64,000 nucleotides of DNA from Brachionus plicatilis (lineage: Eukaryota; Rotifera; Eurotatoria; Ploima; Brachionidae): contig QEOQ01000141.1 of assembly GCA_010279815.1 (NCBI GenBank), positions 1,640,653-1,704,652 on the forward strand, in the 5' to 3' direction. The translations under genes were made by a program, and so were the position numbers. The notes under the pieces were generated by a model, which worked only from the letters and a program-made list of their open reading frames with translations, was not told the DNA's origin and did not search any database. Positions 1 to 11,570 of this stretch are shown here, in pieces (position 1 is the stretch's first letter; each line of letters begins with the position of its first letter).

Positions 1-720
1 ATTTTCTGGGTTCAATATTAAATTGAGTAAGATACTCAAATTTTATATGCATTTTAATATATTTTTTCTATATTTAAATTAAGTCTGCAATTAAGAAAAC
101 ATGGCAAACTCAAACTTGTTTAAAAAATATTTTTTGATTTAGGAAAAGTTATATTCTTTTCAGACTTTAAGTCACAAGTCTTAAGTCAAGTCAAGTTAAT
201 GACTTAAAATTTTCCTTTTTTTTTTAAGTCAAAGTTATTACTTACACAAAAATTTTTATCAATATCTGCTTCATTTGGACCAGTTGAATGAAATTTTCCA
301 TAATCTGGTTACATTAACAAACAACATAAGTCAAGATTAACAGCCAGGAATTTGGGAGCAACTACTTTATTGGTATCAAATATGGATTTATTAAATCTTT
401 GACTTGACTAAAAAAAATATTAAAAAAATTAAAGTTTTTAAGTCAAATTTAAGCCAAGTCATGACTTTGACTTGACTTAGACGAGATTTTCACGAAATTA
501 CTCCTTAAAATTCTCTGTAGATTATATCAAGATAATTAGTCCAAAACCCTTTATAAAGCCTTCATAAAAACTTTAAAGAGCCTATAAAAATACTTCAAAA
601 TTTTGTTGACTGGGTAACTTTTTTTTTTAGCTTGAAGAAATTTTAGAATTAAAATCTAATTATAAAAAATATTCAAAAATAGTTTTTTACAATAATCTGA
701 ACAATTTCCTTTTTTTTCAG
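1..720. other. Intron or upstream sequence with AAGTC-repeat debris
   Basis: No coding sequence is visible. From about 161 to 482 there are many AAGTC and GACTT steps in both orientations, beginning CAGACTTTAAGTC. This resembles the hAT-type MITE family seen intact at 3122, 17714 and 49468, but I cannot find a clean right terminus or target duplication. The pyrimidine tract ending in CAG at 720 is the splice acceptor of the first visible exon of the PLAT-ankyrin gene, so at least the last part of this stretch is intron. Confidence 0.55.
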
Positions 721-3700
721 TTAGATGATTTGAAAGAGTTAGACTCGGGAGACTTGATCTCTTACCAAATTATGGTAAAGACAGGCGATCGAACTGGATC
801 CAGCACTGAGGCTAATATTGGCATTATTTTGTTCGGTGAAAAGGCAAAATCGAAATATTTTGCGCTTAAACGCTCAAAGCGTCACAGAATTCCCTTTAGA
901 AAGTCCAATTTGGACATTTTTGAAATAGAAACCTATGATGTTGGACAAATAAAGGCCATTCAAATCGGACACTTCGAATCCGACATAGGTTGGAAAATTT
1001 AATTTATTTTTTTTTCAGAAAATAAATTAAAATAATTTTAGAGTACAACTGGTTCATGGATTTTCTAAGAGTCGAAGATCGAACCAACAACATCAGCTAC
1101 AACTTTGAATGTGACGATTGGTTCGGCAATAGTTCAAAAGATTCCAAGTCTACTAGGATACTTTATAGAAAAAATTACACCCAAATTAGTTGGGATATAA
1201 TTGAGAGAGAGTCATTGGAGAAGTCGTCACGATCTTCATCTTCGTCATCAGCTTCAAGTCAGAACCGAAGTATTCATTCGAAAGATTCGTCAAGACCTCA
1301 ATCGAAGCGATCATCCAAAGCAGACCCCCAACTTCCGGTAATCACAGCCGATTCGAATGCCAATTCACCACGATCAAGCACTGCTAACATCAAGAAAATT
1401 TCCTCTCGATCATCCACAAGCACTTCTAGTTCCAGTTCAAATAGCTCTTCAGCATCAAGAAAGTCAAAATCATCCCAGATCAGCTCATCAAGTGCCAAGC
1501 ATGATCAGATTGCGTCACCAGAAGAGCAAAAATTGTCAGTTCGCGCAGTAAGCTCAGCCAAGCCGAAAATGAATTCAATAGAAGCAGTGGAAAAAAATAG
1601 TCTTCAAGATTTGAAGGAAATCATTGCCGAAGCTCCTACTGAAATAAACCGAACCGACTCAAAAGGAAAAAGCTTACTTGCCATAGCCTGTGAGAATGGT
1701 TTTGAGGAGATAGTTAAGTATCTGGTGGACAATAATGATAGTCTTATCAATGAGGAGAATGTTTTTGGCTACTTACCAGTTCATTCGTGTGCTCGCTACA
1801 ATCATTTACAATGTTTGAAGATTTTGTATGACTGTGGCGCTTCACTTCAGATTAAGACCAACGAAGGACAGACTCCTCTTCACCTAGCTGCTATGTGGGG
1901 TCATATAGAAATTGTTGAATGGCTTTGTGACCATAAAGTCAATTTGAGTATTTTGGACTCTAGTGAATGCACTGCTTATGATTTGGCTGTGAAAAGTGGT
2001 CATGAAAGAGCAGCGAACTTTTTGGCAAACTTGATGGGAAAACCATTGATTGATTTGTAAGCTTACTTTTTATTTCTTTTTGGTTAAAATATGTTGAATA
2101 GTTCTATTCATTAAATTGATCTTGGCCTATACTTTTTTATCAATAATTTAACTTCACCCTAATTTAATTTACTTATATCCATATAAAATAAATTTTAGCG
2201 TTTAAAAAGATCTTGTTAACATAAAAATACTTGTATTTTTGTTTGAAAAAATTCAAATATCTCAAGATAACTTCTTAATTCCAAATTTTTCTTTTTTTTT
2301 TAGTATTTACCTTTATCTAGCTATTGCTTGAGTGTTTTGTGTGCTCATTCTTTCAACAAAACTACTACCGGATTACCTTCCCGAATCAAGCATTTCAAGA
2401 ATTGATGAAAAAAATTATATAATAATTATCAAGATTTTTTTTGAATCAAAAAAGTTTTTTAATTGAAAGAAGTTATTTTAAATGCATGTAACATTGTTAT
2501 AAAGAAAATTTATTTAAGTGAATAAAAAGTAATTTTAGTTACAAAAACAATTTCGAGCCATTGATTTTTATATATTTAGTCAAAATTATTTTGAAAAATA
2601 TCGAGGAAAGTTTTGAACGACATTTAGACCTCATGCTCATGTTTTTTCCAATTACCTTATTTTTCCAATCAACTAAATTAAAGAGGATATTTAAAAAAAA
2701 TTTCAAATTTTTAAATTTTAATTTCCAAAAATTTTAAAACAGGCTTATTTTTTATTTTGTTAAAAAAATATGTTCTATTTACAATTTATTTTTTCTCAAA
2801 ATTAAGAAAAAAGCTGTTTAACTTCGCTTAAATAAATCCGATTTATTAACTTTGGGTTGTCACTTTTATACTATTTTGGAAAAATCCATATTAGTGAGTT
2901 TTTAAAAAAAGTAAATTTCCACTAAAAAAGATAAATAAGTCTTAGGTTTATTATCAAAAGTAAATTAAAAATCAAATTTTAAGTTTTCTATAAAAATAAG
3001 TCTTTTTTAAAATTTTTCTATTATTAACTTAACTTTATTAAGCATAATTTATATAGCATTTATTAAAAAAAAAAAAACGAAAAAATAATAAAAGCTTATC
3101 TAATCATTTTTTAGTATATTCCAGACTAGTTTATAAGTCACAAAAATTTAAGTCAAAGTTATGACTTGACTTAAAAAAAAAAAAAAATTAACTCTTTGAC
3201 TTGACTTAGGACTTGTTACTTAAAAACTAGTCTGGTATATTCTCAAAGTATTTCATCTATTTTACCTTTTTTTATCCTTTCACAAGCTAATGGAAAAATA
3301 ATCTACAGTATATAACTTCCATTACTACTATTCTACGATTTATAATTATATGAATAAATTTGGACATTTTCTTATTAAAAATTAATTTTTTTCTTTAATA
3401 AGTGGAAACAAACAAACTGATGAAAAAATTGAATTAGGAAGACAATCGCAAAAATCCCAATCTTCTTCTCATTCAAAGAAGAAACGCTCATCATCGTCGT
3501 CATCAACTTCATCATCATCGTCAAATTCATCTCGTTTAAAAAGAGGGGAACCGGTGATGCAATTAGGACCAAGGTCAAACTCAAATACCAAATCCAGCAA
3601 ATCACATGAATCAGAATCAGATTCGGAGAAAGAAAAGCCTAATTTGTCAAAGAAGCTGAATTTACCTTCTATAAAGAATCCATCGCCCAGAGAAGCAGAT

Positions 3701-5514
3701 TCGAAATCAAGATCGCCCCCAAATACTCCTATCAAAAGTCCTGACCGTTTAAGTAATTCAGCTAGAGAAAAGCTAATTTCTAATTCATTCAGCGCCCCGC
3801 CCAATACCACAAAAGACAATGCTGAAAAAAAGACGAGTCCTGTACCGTCCAAAAAGAGCTTGGCTTCATTAAGAGAAAGGTAAAATTCTCATTTTTTAAT
3901 CTGATTAATTAACTTTGAGTTGTCACTTTTATACTACTCTGGAAAAATCCATATTAGTTAGTTTTTAAATAAAGTAAATTTCCACTAACAAAGATAAATA
4001 CAGTAGCGCTACGCCACGTGGATTTTACGTAAATTTACGTCAAATTACGTTAATTTACGTAATTTTACGTAAAAAAAAAGTAAATTTACGTAAATTTACG
4101 TAAAGATAGAATAGTAAAATTACTTTTTTTTACGTAAAATGTAAAACGGCCAAAAAACAGTCGAAAATACAGTATTTTAGACGATTTTTTTGAAAATTTG
4201 AATTTTCTGAGTTTTTTAACTAAAATTTTCAAAAAAGTAAATTTACTTTTTTTTACGTAAAATCCACGTGGCGTAGCGCTACTGTAAGTCTTTTAATAAA
4301 GTCTTTTATAAAAAAATTCTAAGTTTCCTATAAAAATTAGTCTTTTTAAAAATTTTTCTATTATTAAGTTAACTTTATTAAACATAATTTATTTAGCATT
4401 TATTAAAAAATAAAAAATAAAAAAACTTAAATGTGAAGCAAAAATTTACTTTTTTAATTCATGATTTATTTGAATTAAAATTAAAATTTCATTTAAACAG
4501 TAGATTTTTTTAATTAATTGTAGTCGATTCTCGCATCTTTTTTATGTTGATTTAAAATTTTAAGTTTTCAAATAAAGATTTAAAAAGAATCAATTAAAAA
4601 AGTAATAAAAAAAGATAAAAATATTAAAAGTTTTATGATTAAAAAAACGAACAAATAATAAAAGCTTATTTAATCATTTTGGTGAACTTTAAATTAATTA
4701 AGTTTTGATCGTATGATCATTTTCAAGTTGCCTTGAAGAAGAAGAATATCTTAATTTATTATAGTTAATTATTGGAAGGTTCAGAACAATTTCCAAAATT
4801 AAAAAACATACTTTTTTTAGTATATTCTCAAAGTATTTCATCTATTTTACCTTTTCTTATCCTTTCAAAAGCTAATGGAAAAATAATCTATATTACTTCC
4901 ATTACTTCTATTCTAAGATTTCTAATTATATGCGAATTTAATATAAATTTTGACATTTTCTTATTTAATACGTAATTTTTTCTCTTATTAGTGGAAACAA
5001 ACAAACTGATGAAAAAATTGAATCAGGAAGACAATCGCAAAAATCCCAATCTTCTTCTCATTCAAAGAAGAAACGCTCACCATCGTCGTCATCCACTTCA
5101 TCATCGTCGTCATCAACTTCATCATCGTCGTCATCAACTTCATCATCATCTTCAAATTCATCTCGTTTAAAAAGAGGGGAACCGGTGATGCAATCAGGAT
5201 CGAGTCCTGTACCGTCCAAAAAGAGCTTGGCTTCATTAAGAGAAGGGTATAATTCTCCGGTAAAGGCAGAAAGAATTTCTACCCCAACGAAGAAAAGTTC
5301 GAGTTCACGAGTTCAATCTAGAACAAGTCAAAATTTAGAGGAAAACAAAGAGTTGGAATTGAGTAGAAAGAGTTCAACTTCTTCTTCTAGATCGTTGAAG
5401 AAAGAGAGAAATAATTCGGGTAGAAAAAGTCAAATTGGCAATGATGAGCAAAGGGATAATCCAAATGCACCATTTGTAGACACCAAGAAAGCAATTGATG
5501 ATTTGTTCGAATAA
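721..5514 (+). CDS. PLAT domain-ankyrin repeat protein with Ser-rich tail (5'-partial)
   Basis: Exons by hand: 721-988, 1042-2056, 3403-3879, 4992-5514; all junctions are in phase (about 760 visible residues). The first exon is acceptor-led, so the N-terminus lies upstream of the window or in an exon I did not find. Exon 1 and the start of exon 2 encode a PLAT/LH2 beta-sandwich: VKTGDRTGSSTEANIGIILF, then YNWFMDFLRVED and CDDWF, as in LOXHD1-type proteins. PLAT domains bind membranes or protein partners. A Ser-rich linker follows, then four to five ankyrin repeats (for example GQTPLHLAAMWGHIEIVEWL), so a scaffold role is likely. Exons 3 and 4 are tandem copies rich in poly-Ser and Lys/Arg. 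If exon 3 is not spliced at 3879, the protein stops at 3881-3883 and exon 4 is an alternative or dead last exon. Host function is inference. Confidence 0.75.
2057..3402 (+). other. Intron 2 of the PLAT-ankyrin gene
   Basis: GTAAGC at 2057 and TAAG before 3403 bound this 1.35 kb intron; both flanking exons are phase 2. Its 3' half (about 2840-3402) is the upstream copy of a block repeated in intron 3. It contains the 113-bp hAT-type MITE at 3122-3234. The rest is plain AT-rich sequence. Confidence 0.65.
3122..3234. mobile_element. hAT-type MITE (AAGTC family), 113 bp
   Basis: Termini are CAGACTAGTTT and its inverted copy AAACTAGTCTG. The element is flanked by an 8-bp duplication GTATATTC at 3114-3121 and 3235-3242. 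The paralogous block in intron 3 has the uninterrupted site AGTATATTCTCAAAG near 4820, which confirms the boundaries. The interior consists of GACTT and AAGTC repeats in both orientations. An 8-bp duplication with CAG-type ends points to hAT mobilisation; no coding capacity. Confidence 0.88.
3880..4991 (+). other. Intron 3 of the PLAT-ankyrin gene
   Basis: This is the downstream copy of the duplicated intron sequence, with the 284-bp TA-flanked MITE at 4001-4284 and about 350 bp of extra AT-rich sequence near 4400-4750 that copy 1 does not have. The donor AG|GTAAAA at 3880 lies where copy 2 reads on as coding sequence. The acceptor is TTATTAG before 4992. Confidence 0.6.
4001..4284. mobile_element. 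Tc1/mariner-type MITE with ACGTAAA repeats, 284 bp
   Basis: Perfect inverted ends CAGTAGCGCTACGCCACGTG are flanked by TA on both sides (3999-4000 and 4285-4286). The duplicated block upstream has the intact site GATAAATAAGTC near 2932, so the insertion and TA duplication can be read directly. Both arms are filled with the step TTTACGTAAATTTACG. There is no coding capacity. A TA duplication is the signature of Tc1/mariner transposases. Confidence 0.9.
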
Positions 5515-5635
5515 AACTTAAATTTTAGTTAAATAATTTTTTTTGAAAACTAATTTTTGAACTGAAAAACAAACAGTTTATTTAAAATTTTAAAAGATTA
5601 AATAAAATTTTTAATTCAGAATTTACTTTAATATA

Positions 5636-6649
5636 CAGTACTGCTATGATAAACTGTTTTTACGTAATTTCAAGTAAAATTACGTAAAATTACCAAAGTA
5701 AAAAAAAGTAAATTTACCGGATTTTACGTAATTTCACGTATAATTACCGGAAATTACGTAAATTTATGTAAATAGTAAAAATTCCAAAAAATACTATTTT
5801 TTTTGAGATTTTTGACATTTTTTAACTTTTTTTTAATTTTTTGGGCCCGAATTCAAAAAAAAAGAATTAACTTTTTTTCACGTAATTTTACGTGAAATTT
5901 TATTTAATTGTGGTAATTTTTAGTAAAAAAAAGTTGATTATAAACAATAAACAAAAAGGTAAAAAAAATAATTTTCAATTATACCCATCCCAATATAATT
6001 CAATGGGCTGAGATTTCATTTAAGGGAGCAACAAATTTTGCTGTAACAGATAAGAAGAAAAGCTTTTACTTAAGAATTTTTTAAGATTTTTAAGAGCAAC
6101 ATGGATGCAATACTTCCCGATTTAAATCCCATTGAACTTATGTGGGACGAGTTAAAACAGCATGTTAGGAAGAGAATGATTTTATCTGAAGCTGATGCCG
6201 AAATGGCGGTCAAAGATTTCGAAAAATCTTTATCGAAAGAAAAATGCAAAAATTATATAAATCATTTAAAAAAGGTTTTTATTTTCGATTTAATCTTTAA
6301 AAAAATTTTAATAAAAATTAAGGTAATTAAAGTGGTTATAGAAAGAAATGAAGACTGGTCGCATTTTTGAATTAAATTGGGATGAGTATAATTGAAAATT
6401 TACTTTTTTAATTTTTTTTACTAAAAATTACCACTATTAAATAAAATTTATTTTTACGTGAAAAAAAGTTATTTCTTTTTTTTTGAATTCGGGCCCAAAA
6501 AATTAAAAAAAAGTTAAAAAATCTCAAAAATCTCAAAAAAAATAGTATTTTTTGGAATTTTTACTATTTACATAAATTTACGTAATTTCCGGTAATTATG
6601 CGTGAAATTACGTAAAATTACGTAAAAACAGTTTATCATGGCAGTACTG
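5636..6649. mobile_element. Tc1/mariner-derived foldback element, 1014 bp, long inverted arms
   Basis: Ends CAGTACTGCTATGATAAACT and its inverted near-copy are flanked by TA (5634-5635, 6650-6651). The arms are long, about 5636-6002 and 6372-6649, and match almost to the tip of the loop; shared landmarks include GGGCCCGAATTC and AATTATACCCATCCCAAT. The loop holds the 3' end of a transposase gene. Arms contain the same ACGTAAA steps as the MITEs at 4001 and 26905. Confidence 0.88.
6101..6370 (+). pseudogene. Tc1/mariner transposase, C-terminal fragment
   Basis: This 89-codon open frame carries LPDLNPIELMWDELKQHV, the block around the third catalytic acidic residue of Tc1/mariner DDE transposases (the E of NPIE). 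It is followed by a short helical tail ending near KCKNYINHLKKV. The first two catalytic aspartates and the DNA-binding domain are missing, so it cannot be an active enzyme. It sits exactly in the loop of the foldback at 5636-6649. The frame runs into AT-rich arm sequence at its end. Confidence 0.8.
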
Positions 6650-6904
6650 TATTTATTTATTGTATATTTTATTTTTTTGACCATTAAACCAAAACTTCAT
6701 TGATTCAAACTTCTAAAGTTCATACAGAAATTACGGGCTTCATAATTTTAGCACAAAAAGGAAAAATTTTTAATTTGTTTTTAATTGTACAAAAATGGCT
6801 CTGTAAAAAGTACAATATTGTACAAATTATACAAACCAATTCTGAGTCCTGTAAATACTCTGCAATTTATTGCAAATTTTAATCTATTTTTTTTTTGATT
6901 GATT

Positions 6905-7056
6905 GCGTTCCATGTAGCTATTAAGGCGGCCAAATAAATTTTTGCCGTTCCATGTAGTTATTAAGGCGGCCAAATAAATTTTTTGCCGTTCCATGTAGTT
7001 ATTAAGGCGGCCAAATAAATTTTTTGCCGTTCCATCTAGTTATCAGGGCGGCCATT
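6905..7056. repeat. 41-bp minisatellite, four copies
   Basis: The unit begins GCCGTTCCATGTAGTTATTA and continues AGGCGGCCAAATAAATTTTT. Copies start near 6905, 6944, 6985 and 7026; the first lacks one C and the last is diverged. The unit is much more GC-rich than its surroundings. Confidence 0.85.
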
Positions 7057-7199
7057 TTTATTTCAAAGTCTTTTCAATGGAAAGACTTTAAAATGACTTT
7101 TTTTTCTGACTTTTGCGCAAATCTGTATAAAAGTAACAAAAAACAGTCAACGAGGGAGTTCTGAAATATTTAAAAGATTGGGATGCAACTGGGAAATAA

Positions 7200-7640
7200 A
7201 ATGCATGGTTAGGACTGGAGATAAATATTCATTAAAGTAGAAAAAACAGTGAACGGTAGATTCGATAAAAATTCTCTTTGACTGATCCTAGTGATTTTTT
7301 TAGCTAACCTGTGCTTTCCTATCCGTATACATTTAGCTGGACCTTTAAATGATAGTGAATTAGTGAGCTTGTTTGGTTTATGCCAGTTTATAATACTTGA
7401 TTCCAACGAAAATTTAAAGTACTCGATTAAGTCGACTCTCTCTTAAAGAATCGATAGGTTCAAAATTTCTTATGGAAGTTCTTTTATGTTCTTTACAAGT
7501 TAAGTGACTTTTTCTAGTATAATTATTTCATTTTGGTGTGGTATGACGGCACCAAGCTTCTATTGTATATTCTAAATGCGGTTTTACAAATCTAGATCAA
7601 ATTTTCAAATTAGTGTTTTACATAAAAGGTATTTTAAAGA
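7200..7640 (-). pseudogene. Non-LTR retrotransposon reverse transcriptase remnant
   Basis: Read on the minus strand, broken frames give FVKPHLEYTIEAWCRHTTP, the motif found near the C-terminal end of CR1/jockey-type reverse transcriptases, followed by RNFEPIDSLRESRLNRVL and a lysine-rich stretch. Several stops and frame changes interrupt it. Only the thumb/C-terminal part is present. A dead LINE copy. Confidence 0.6.
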
Positions 7641-8505
7641 ATTTTTTAAGATAGCATTTTTTCAAAAATTAAACAATCTTTAAATACAATTCTTAATTAT
7701 TTTCTATTCATATCTATTCATTTATTAAATTAATACAGGATATTTTTACTCAAATTATTTAGAGGACTTAACAAATTTAAATTATTAAGAATTTAATTTT
7801 GTTAATATTTTCGTTATTTCTAAATTCTTTTTTTACAAAATATTGAAAAGAATGACTAATTGAAATTGAATTTTCAGTTTTATATTAAAAAAATGGTATT
7901 TTTTATCAGTTTCCAAAACAATATATACCAAAATTTTATTGAACATAATTTTTTTAGTTTTTAATTCAGAAAAATTATACTAGTTTTTAACTGAAGCAAA
8001 AATTAATTATCAATTATTATTTTTAAATATTTTAACATTCAACTTTTTTTCTCTGTTTTAATTTTATATTCTAATTGATGTTAAAACATCATTTAAAGGG
8101 TTGTAATTTTTATCTCATTTTTTTTTCTTTATTTTTTCATCAGCACGGTGATATACAACAAAAACTGAAAAAAATTTCTTTTTATTCTGAAAATTCAAAT
8201 TAAATGAAAAATTGAATTCTCAAAAAAAATTCAAAATAATGAAACATCCTAATTACTGACTCTTGAAAGCTTTGAATTATATTTTTTTTATTTTTAATTT
8301 CAGTTTCTTTTATTTAGTTCTAAATTTAATTCAAAAAAAGTTAAAAGCATTCAATTGACCAACAACGAAAAAATGGCCTGTTAAAAAATTGACAGTGTCA
8401 TGAATAAATTAATCGATAAAATGAAATTAATTAATAATTTGTAAAAAATTATATTTTCAGATAATATTCAATTATTTAATAATTTATTTTAAAAATGAAT
8501 AATTT
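7641..8505. other. AT-rich intergenic sequence
   Basis: I see no gene, RNA or element here. It contains the 3' flank of the sphingosine kinase gene, which is on the minus strand. Confidence 0.5.
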
Positions 8506-10087
8506 TCATTGTAGCGCTCTTGCAAATTGAGGTAACACTTCGCCTTGGATGGGTCCATATGGAACTCTTTCTCCGTCAATCATTATATTTCCACATTCAT
8601 GTCCATCCAGTGGCTCAAGTCGGAATGCTTTTACCTTTACAAATTCAATATATTTATTTTCTAGAAATTTTCCTTTCGCTGCATCATTAAAAAGCTCTAA
8701 AATCCTAAGTTTTGGAGCACCATCTCTAACAAAAGTTAACATAATTGATCCATCATTTAGCTTTGTTTCTGGTGAGATAATAAAATCAATTCCCATAAGA
8801 GGAAGATTAACTGCCGCAAACATCACAAAGCTGTCCTCTATTGTCAACCAGTCATTGGGAACTTTTTCATCAAGAGGTTTCAAAAATCTATACTCTATGT
8901 TCAACTCTGGATTCACAAGTCTTTTTTCTTCTAATTCTTCGCTGGAATAATTGTCAGTATTCCTCAAAACTTTTAAATTTGAATCTTTTGGCGTGTAGTT
9001 TTTCATTTCATCAGCGGGCAAAAAAGAAATCCTTCCTCTATATTTTCGTAGGTCTTTTTAAAATTCTTTAAATTTAATTAAATTATTTTTCCAAATTTTA
9101 CTCATTAGCCTCCTTATGGCACCCAAAACAAATCTGAAGCCGCCTAAAAATCTAAATTGTTCACTTTCAAAATCAACATCTGCAACCATGGCCCATTCAA
9201 CATTCAAAAATGAATTGATAAAAGTCTGATTCTGTAATTGAATACTAACAAGATCCATAGGAACTGGATTAGACTTGGCGTACATAAATGACATTAGAGT
9301 GGCGAAATTTTCAATTTTGTCATACATGAAATTTTCATTGCTCAAAAAAGCAATTGAAGAAGACAGTCCATTTGCAGAGCCAGCTGCAATCTGGCCGATG
9401 GGAACTTTGATAGCATCTTTCCAATCAGGTCGAGAGAGTAGGCCATTTAAAACTTCAAAAACCAAGCCATCACCTGAAATAACAATTATGCCGCGATAAT
9501 TTCCAACTTCAATCTTTTGGCTTACTTCCTTAGCATGGTTTGCAAAATCTTTAAAAATATTAATTAAAAATTTTGTATACAAACATTTTAAATGAAATAC
9601 TTGTTTCAATTATTTTAAATTTAACATTTGCAAGCTTCCACATGCTAACTACTTGGTAAAGCATTAATTTCGATGCTTTGCCTGATCCTGAATTCGGGTT
9701 CAAAAAAACTAGAAAAGGTCTCTGGTCTTTTGTTACAATTAAATGATCAATGTGTTTTTTAAAATTGACAACTTTTTTTAAATTAGTAAATTTTTTATTG
9801 TACTTGTCGTAGCTAAGCTGAGATACGATTTTTTCTCGTTTATTTCCATCTTGTTTTGGAAAAGTACAGATATTTAGTGTAACCGCATGATCATTTAATG
9901 CATAAGGCTCATCAATATAGCATCCGATTATATCTTTAACTTGATAATTAATTTCATTTTTATTCGAAAAGTTTAATTTCAAAAATTCTCCAAAAATTGC
10001 AACTCGAACATGAATTTTAGTTTCTTTCGAAAAAAATTCTTCTTCAATAATTGGACTTGTATTTGGTATTTGATGGGAATTTTTCAT
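8506..10087 (-). CDS. SPHK: Sphingosine kinase
   Basis: Phosphorylates sphingosine to sphingosine-1-phosphate using ATP (family knowledge). Exons: 10087-9601, 9548-9102, 9053-8506; the introns are 52 and 48 nt, in phase, giving 493 residues from an ATG at 10087. The catalytic domain starts at LVFLNPNSGSGKA (about residues 126-138), the nucleotide-binding loop. ISGDGLVFEVLNGL (from about 186) contains the SGDG catalytic motif. AAGSANGL replaces the usual GGSGN-type loop. WAMVADVDFESEQFRFLG and YRGRISFLPADE are sphingosine-kinase blocks, the latter rebuilt only by splicing out 9101-9054. The C-terminal block GERVPYGPIQGEVLP is present. No signal peptide or membrane segment is seen, so it is probably cytosolic. 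Diacylglycerol or ceramide kinase is less likely because of the ADVDFESE block. Confidence 0.93.
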
Positions 10088-11570
10088 TCTAGTATTTTGT
10101 CATAATTTAAAATTTGAATGCTTAATTAGAATTTTTTTACTTTTCTAAAAGCTAAGTTCGTAAAGGTATGAAATGCAAAAAAAATTATAATTATTCTTAT
10201 GCTAATGGCCTTAGTCAGTATTACGAGGGAAAAATTGATTTTAAAGCTTCATTTATTCAGGTTGCCCAGAGAACTAAATATATTTAGAAAAATAATTGGG
10301 TTTTAGTTTTTTTTTGTTTATTCATGCTTCACGGCTTTCATTAATTTTTTTTTTTAAATTATATTATTTAAATTATTATATTATTAGAATGTTTTTAAAG
10401 ACTGAAAATTATTTTAAAACATTTTTAGATTTTTTAAAGCTTGAATTTGCTAAATTTGATTTTAAATTAGATTTATTTGTTACTAATAAAGCTGGGATAA
10501 AAAATTCTTTTTGCAGCATTAGTTAAAAAATTTCAAGTTGATTTTTTAGAAAATTGTTCCTTTGGAACATTATTTTTATTATCTTTTTAATTATTAATTT
10601 ATATGATTGAGTCACTTAAAATATTTATCAAAAAATATTAACTTTTTTTTTATATCTTTTAGAAAAAAAATTTTTGTTTTTAAAGAGTTATCAACTCTTA
10701 TTTGTGAAATTTTAATTCTTATGAAATTTACGTTTTAAATGATTAATAGAGAAATTTTTGTAACTAAAGCAATTTATTCTTCAAAATTTATTTAATTAAT
10801 ATTTCCAATGAAAAATATTTAATTTAAAATTTTTTGTAAAAATTTTTTTAATTTATCTATTATTTGATTAAATTTATAAATACGAGTTTCGACACCAATT
10901 CTTTGAAGCTGCCTATAGTTAGTGTGTAATGCAGCTACTATAAGTGGCTTTCTGCGCAAGTCATCTTTGCAAGCAATGACTAGCTGTAGCTTTTCATCTA
11001 TTGAAATTAGTGAGAATGTTAAGCATCATTGATGAGGACAAAGGGATTGTAAAAAGATGGTTTTTGTTGCCAAAATTCAAATAACTTTCTAATTTTAAAA
11101 AGAAAATAATACTAAATTCTCAAATGTTTCTTTTGTTTATTTATTTAAATAACCAGATTTTTAACCATTTTAATCATTCTAAAAGAGATAAATAATTAAT
11201 AAATATTTTGCTACGAAATTTCCAAACATCTATTACCGGAAGCATTTTTTTCAACTTTCACATACCCTTTATGCACAATGTAATTTATTTATTTCAAAAA
11301 ACACCTCTTGGGTGATGAAAAAATCACAATATTAGAAAAATTCAAAATTATAACTAAAACTCTTGACTTATTAGTTTGTTGCCAGAGTTTAAAATACTTT
11401 CGAATACTTTATCTTATAATCATTTATTTTAATTTTTTTTTCAAATAATTGATTGCAATTTTTTAAGACATTTATTCTTCCATACTTTGACTATGCGGCG
11501 CGCTAGTAATATATTTTCCAAAATCAACAACATAGAAACCATTTAATCTATTTAATTCTGCCTTGTTTAA
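10088..11570. other. Intergenic sequence with possible transposon debris
   Basis: Mostly AT-rich. Between about 10860 and 11090 the minus strand gives an uninterrupted stretch including LQLVIACKDDLRRKPLIVAA without a start or recognisable domain. It could be an old element or an orphan exon. Nothing else is supportable. Confidence 0.4.

Larger units (their letters stand above)
2840..5240 (+). repeat. Tandem duplication of intron end plus following exon
   Basis: The block from about 2840 to 3890 is repeated at about 3899 to 5240. Intron landmarks shared by both copies include GTTGTCACTTTTATACTA, AATCCATATTAGT and AGTATATTC, followed by the exon start TGGAAACAAACAAACTGATG. Copy 1 carries a MITE at 3122-3234 that copy 2 lacks. 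Copy 2 carries a different MITE at 4001-4284 that copy 1 lacks. Copy 2 also lost about 290 bp of exon between the codons for VMQ and SPVPSKKSL, and gained extra Ser codons. Copy 2 continues in frame to the gene's end. Confidence 0.85.

Noticed and set aside
1298..1551. Overlapping frames on both strands inside the PLAT-ankyrin exon
   Set aside because: Shadows of the Ser-rich coding sequence.
10296..10526. 76-codon plus-strand frame
   Set aside because: The N-terminal part is translated poly-T and AT runs and the rest has no family resemblance; not enough to call a gene.
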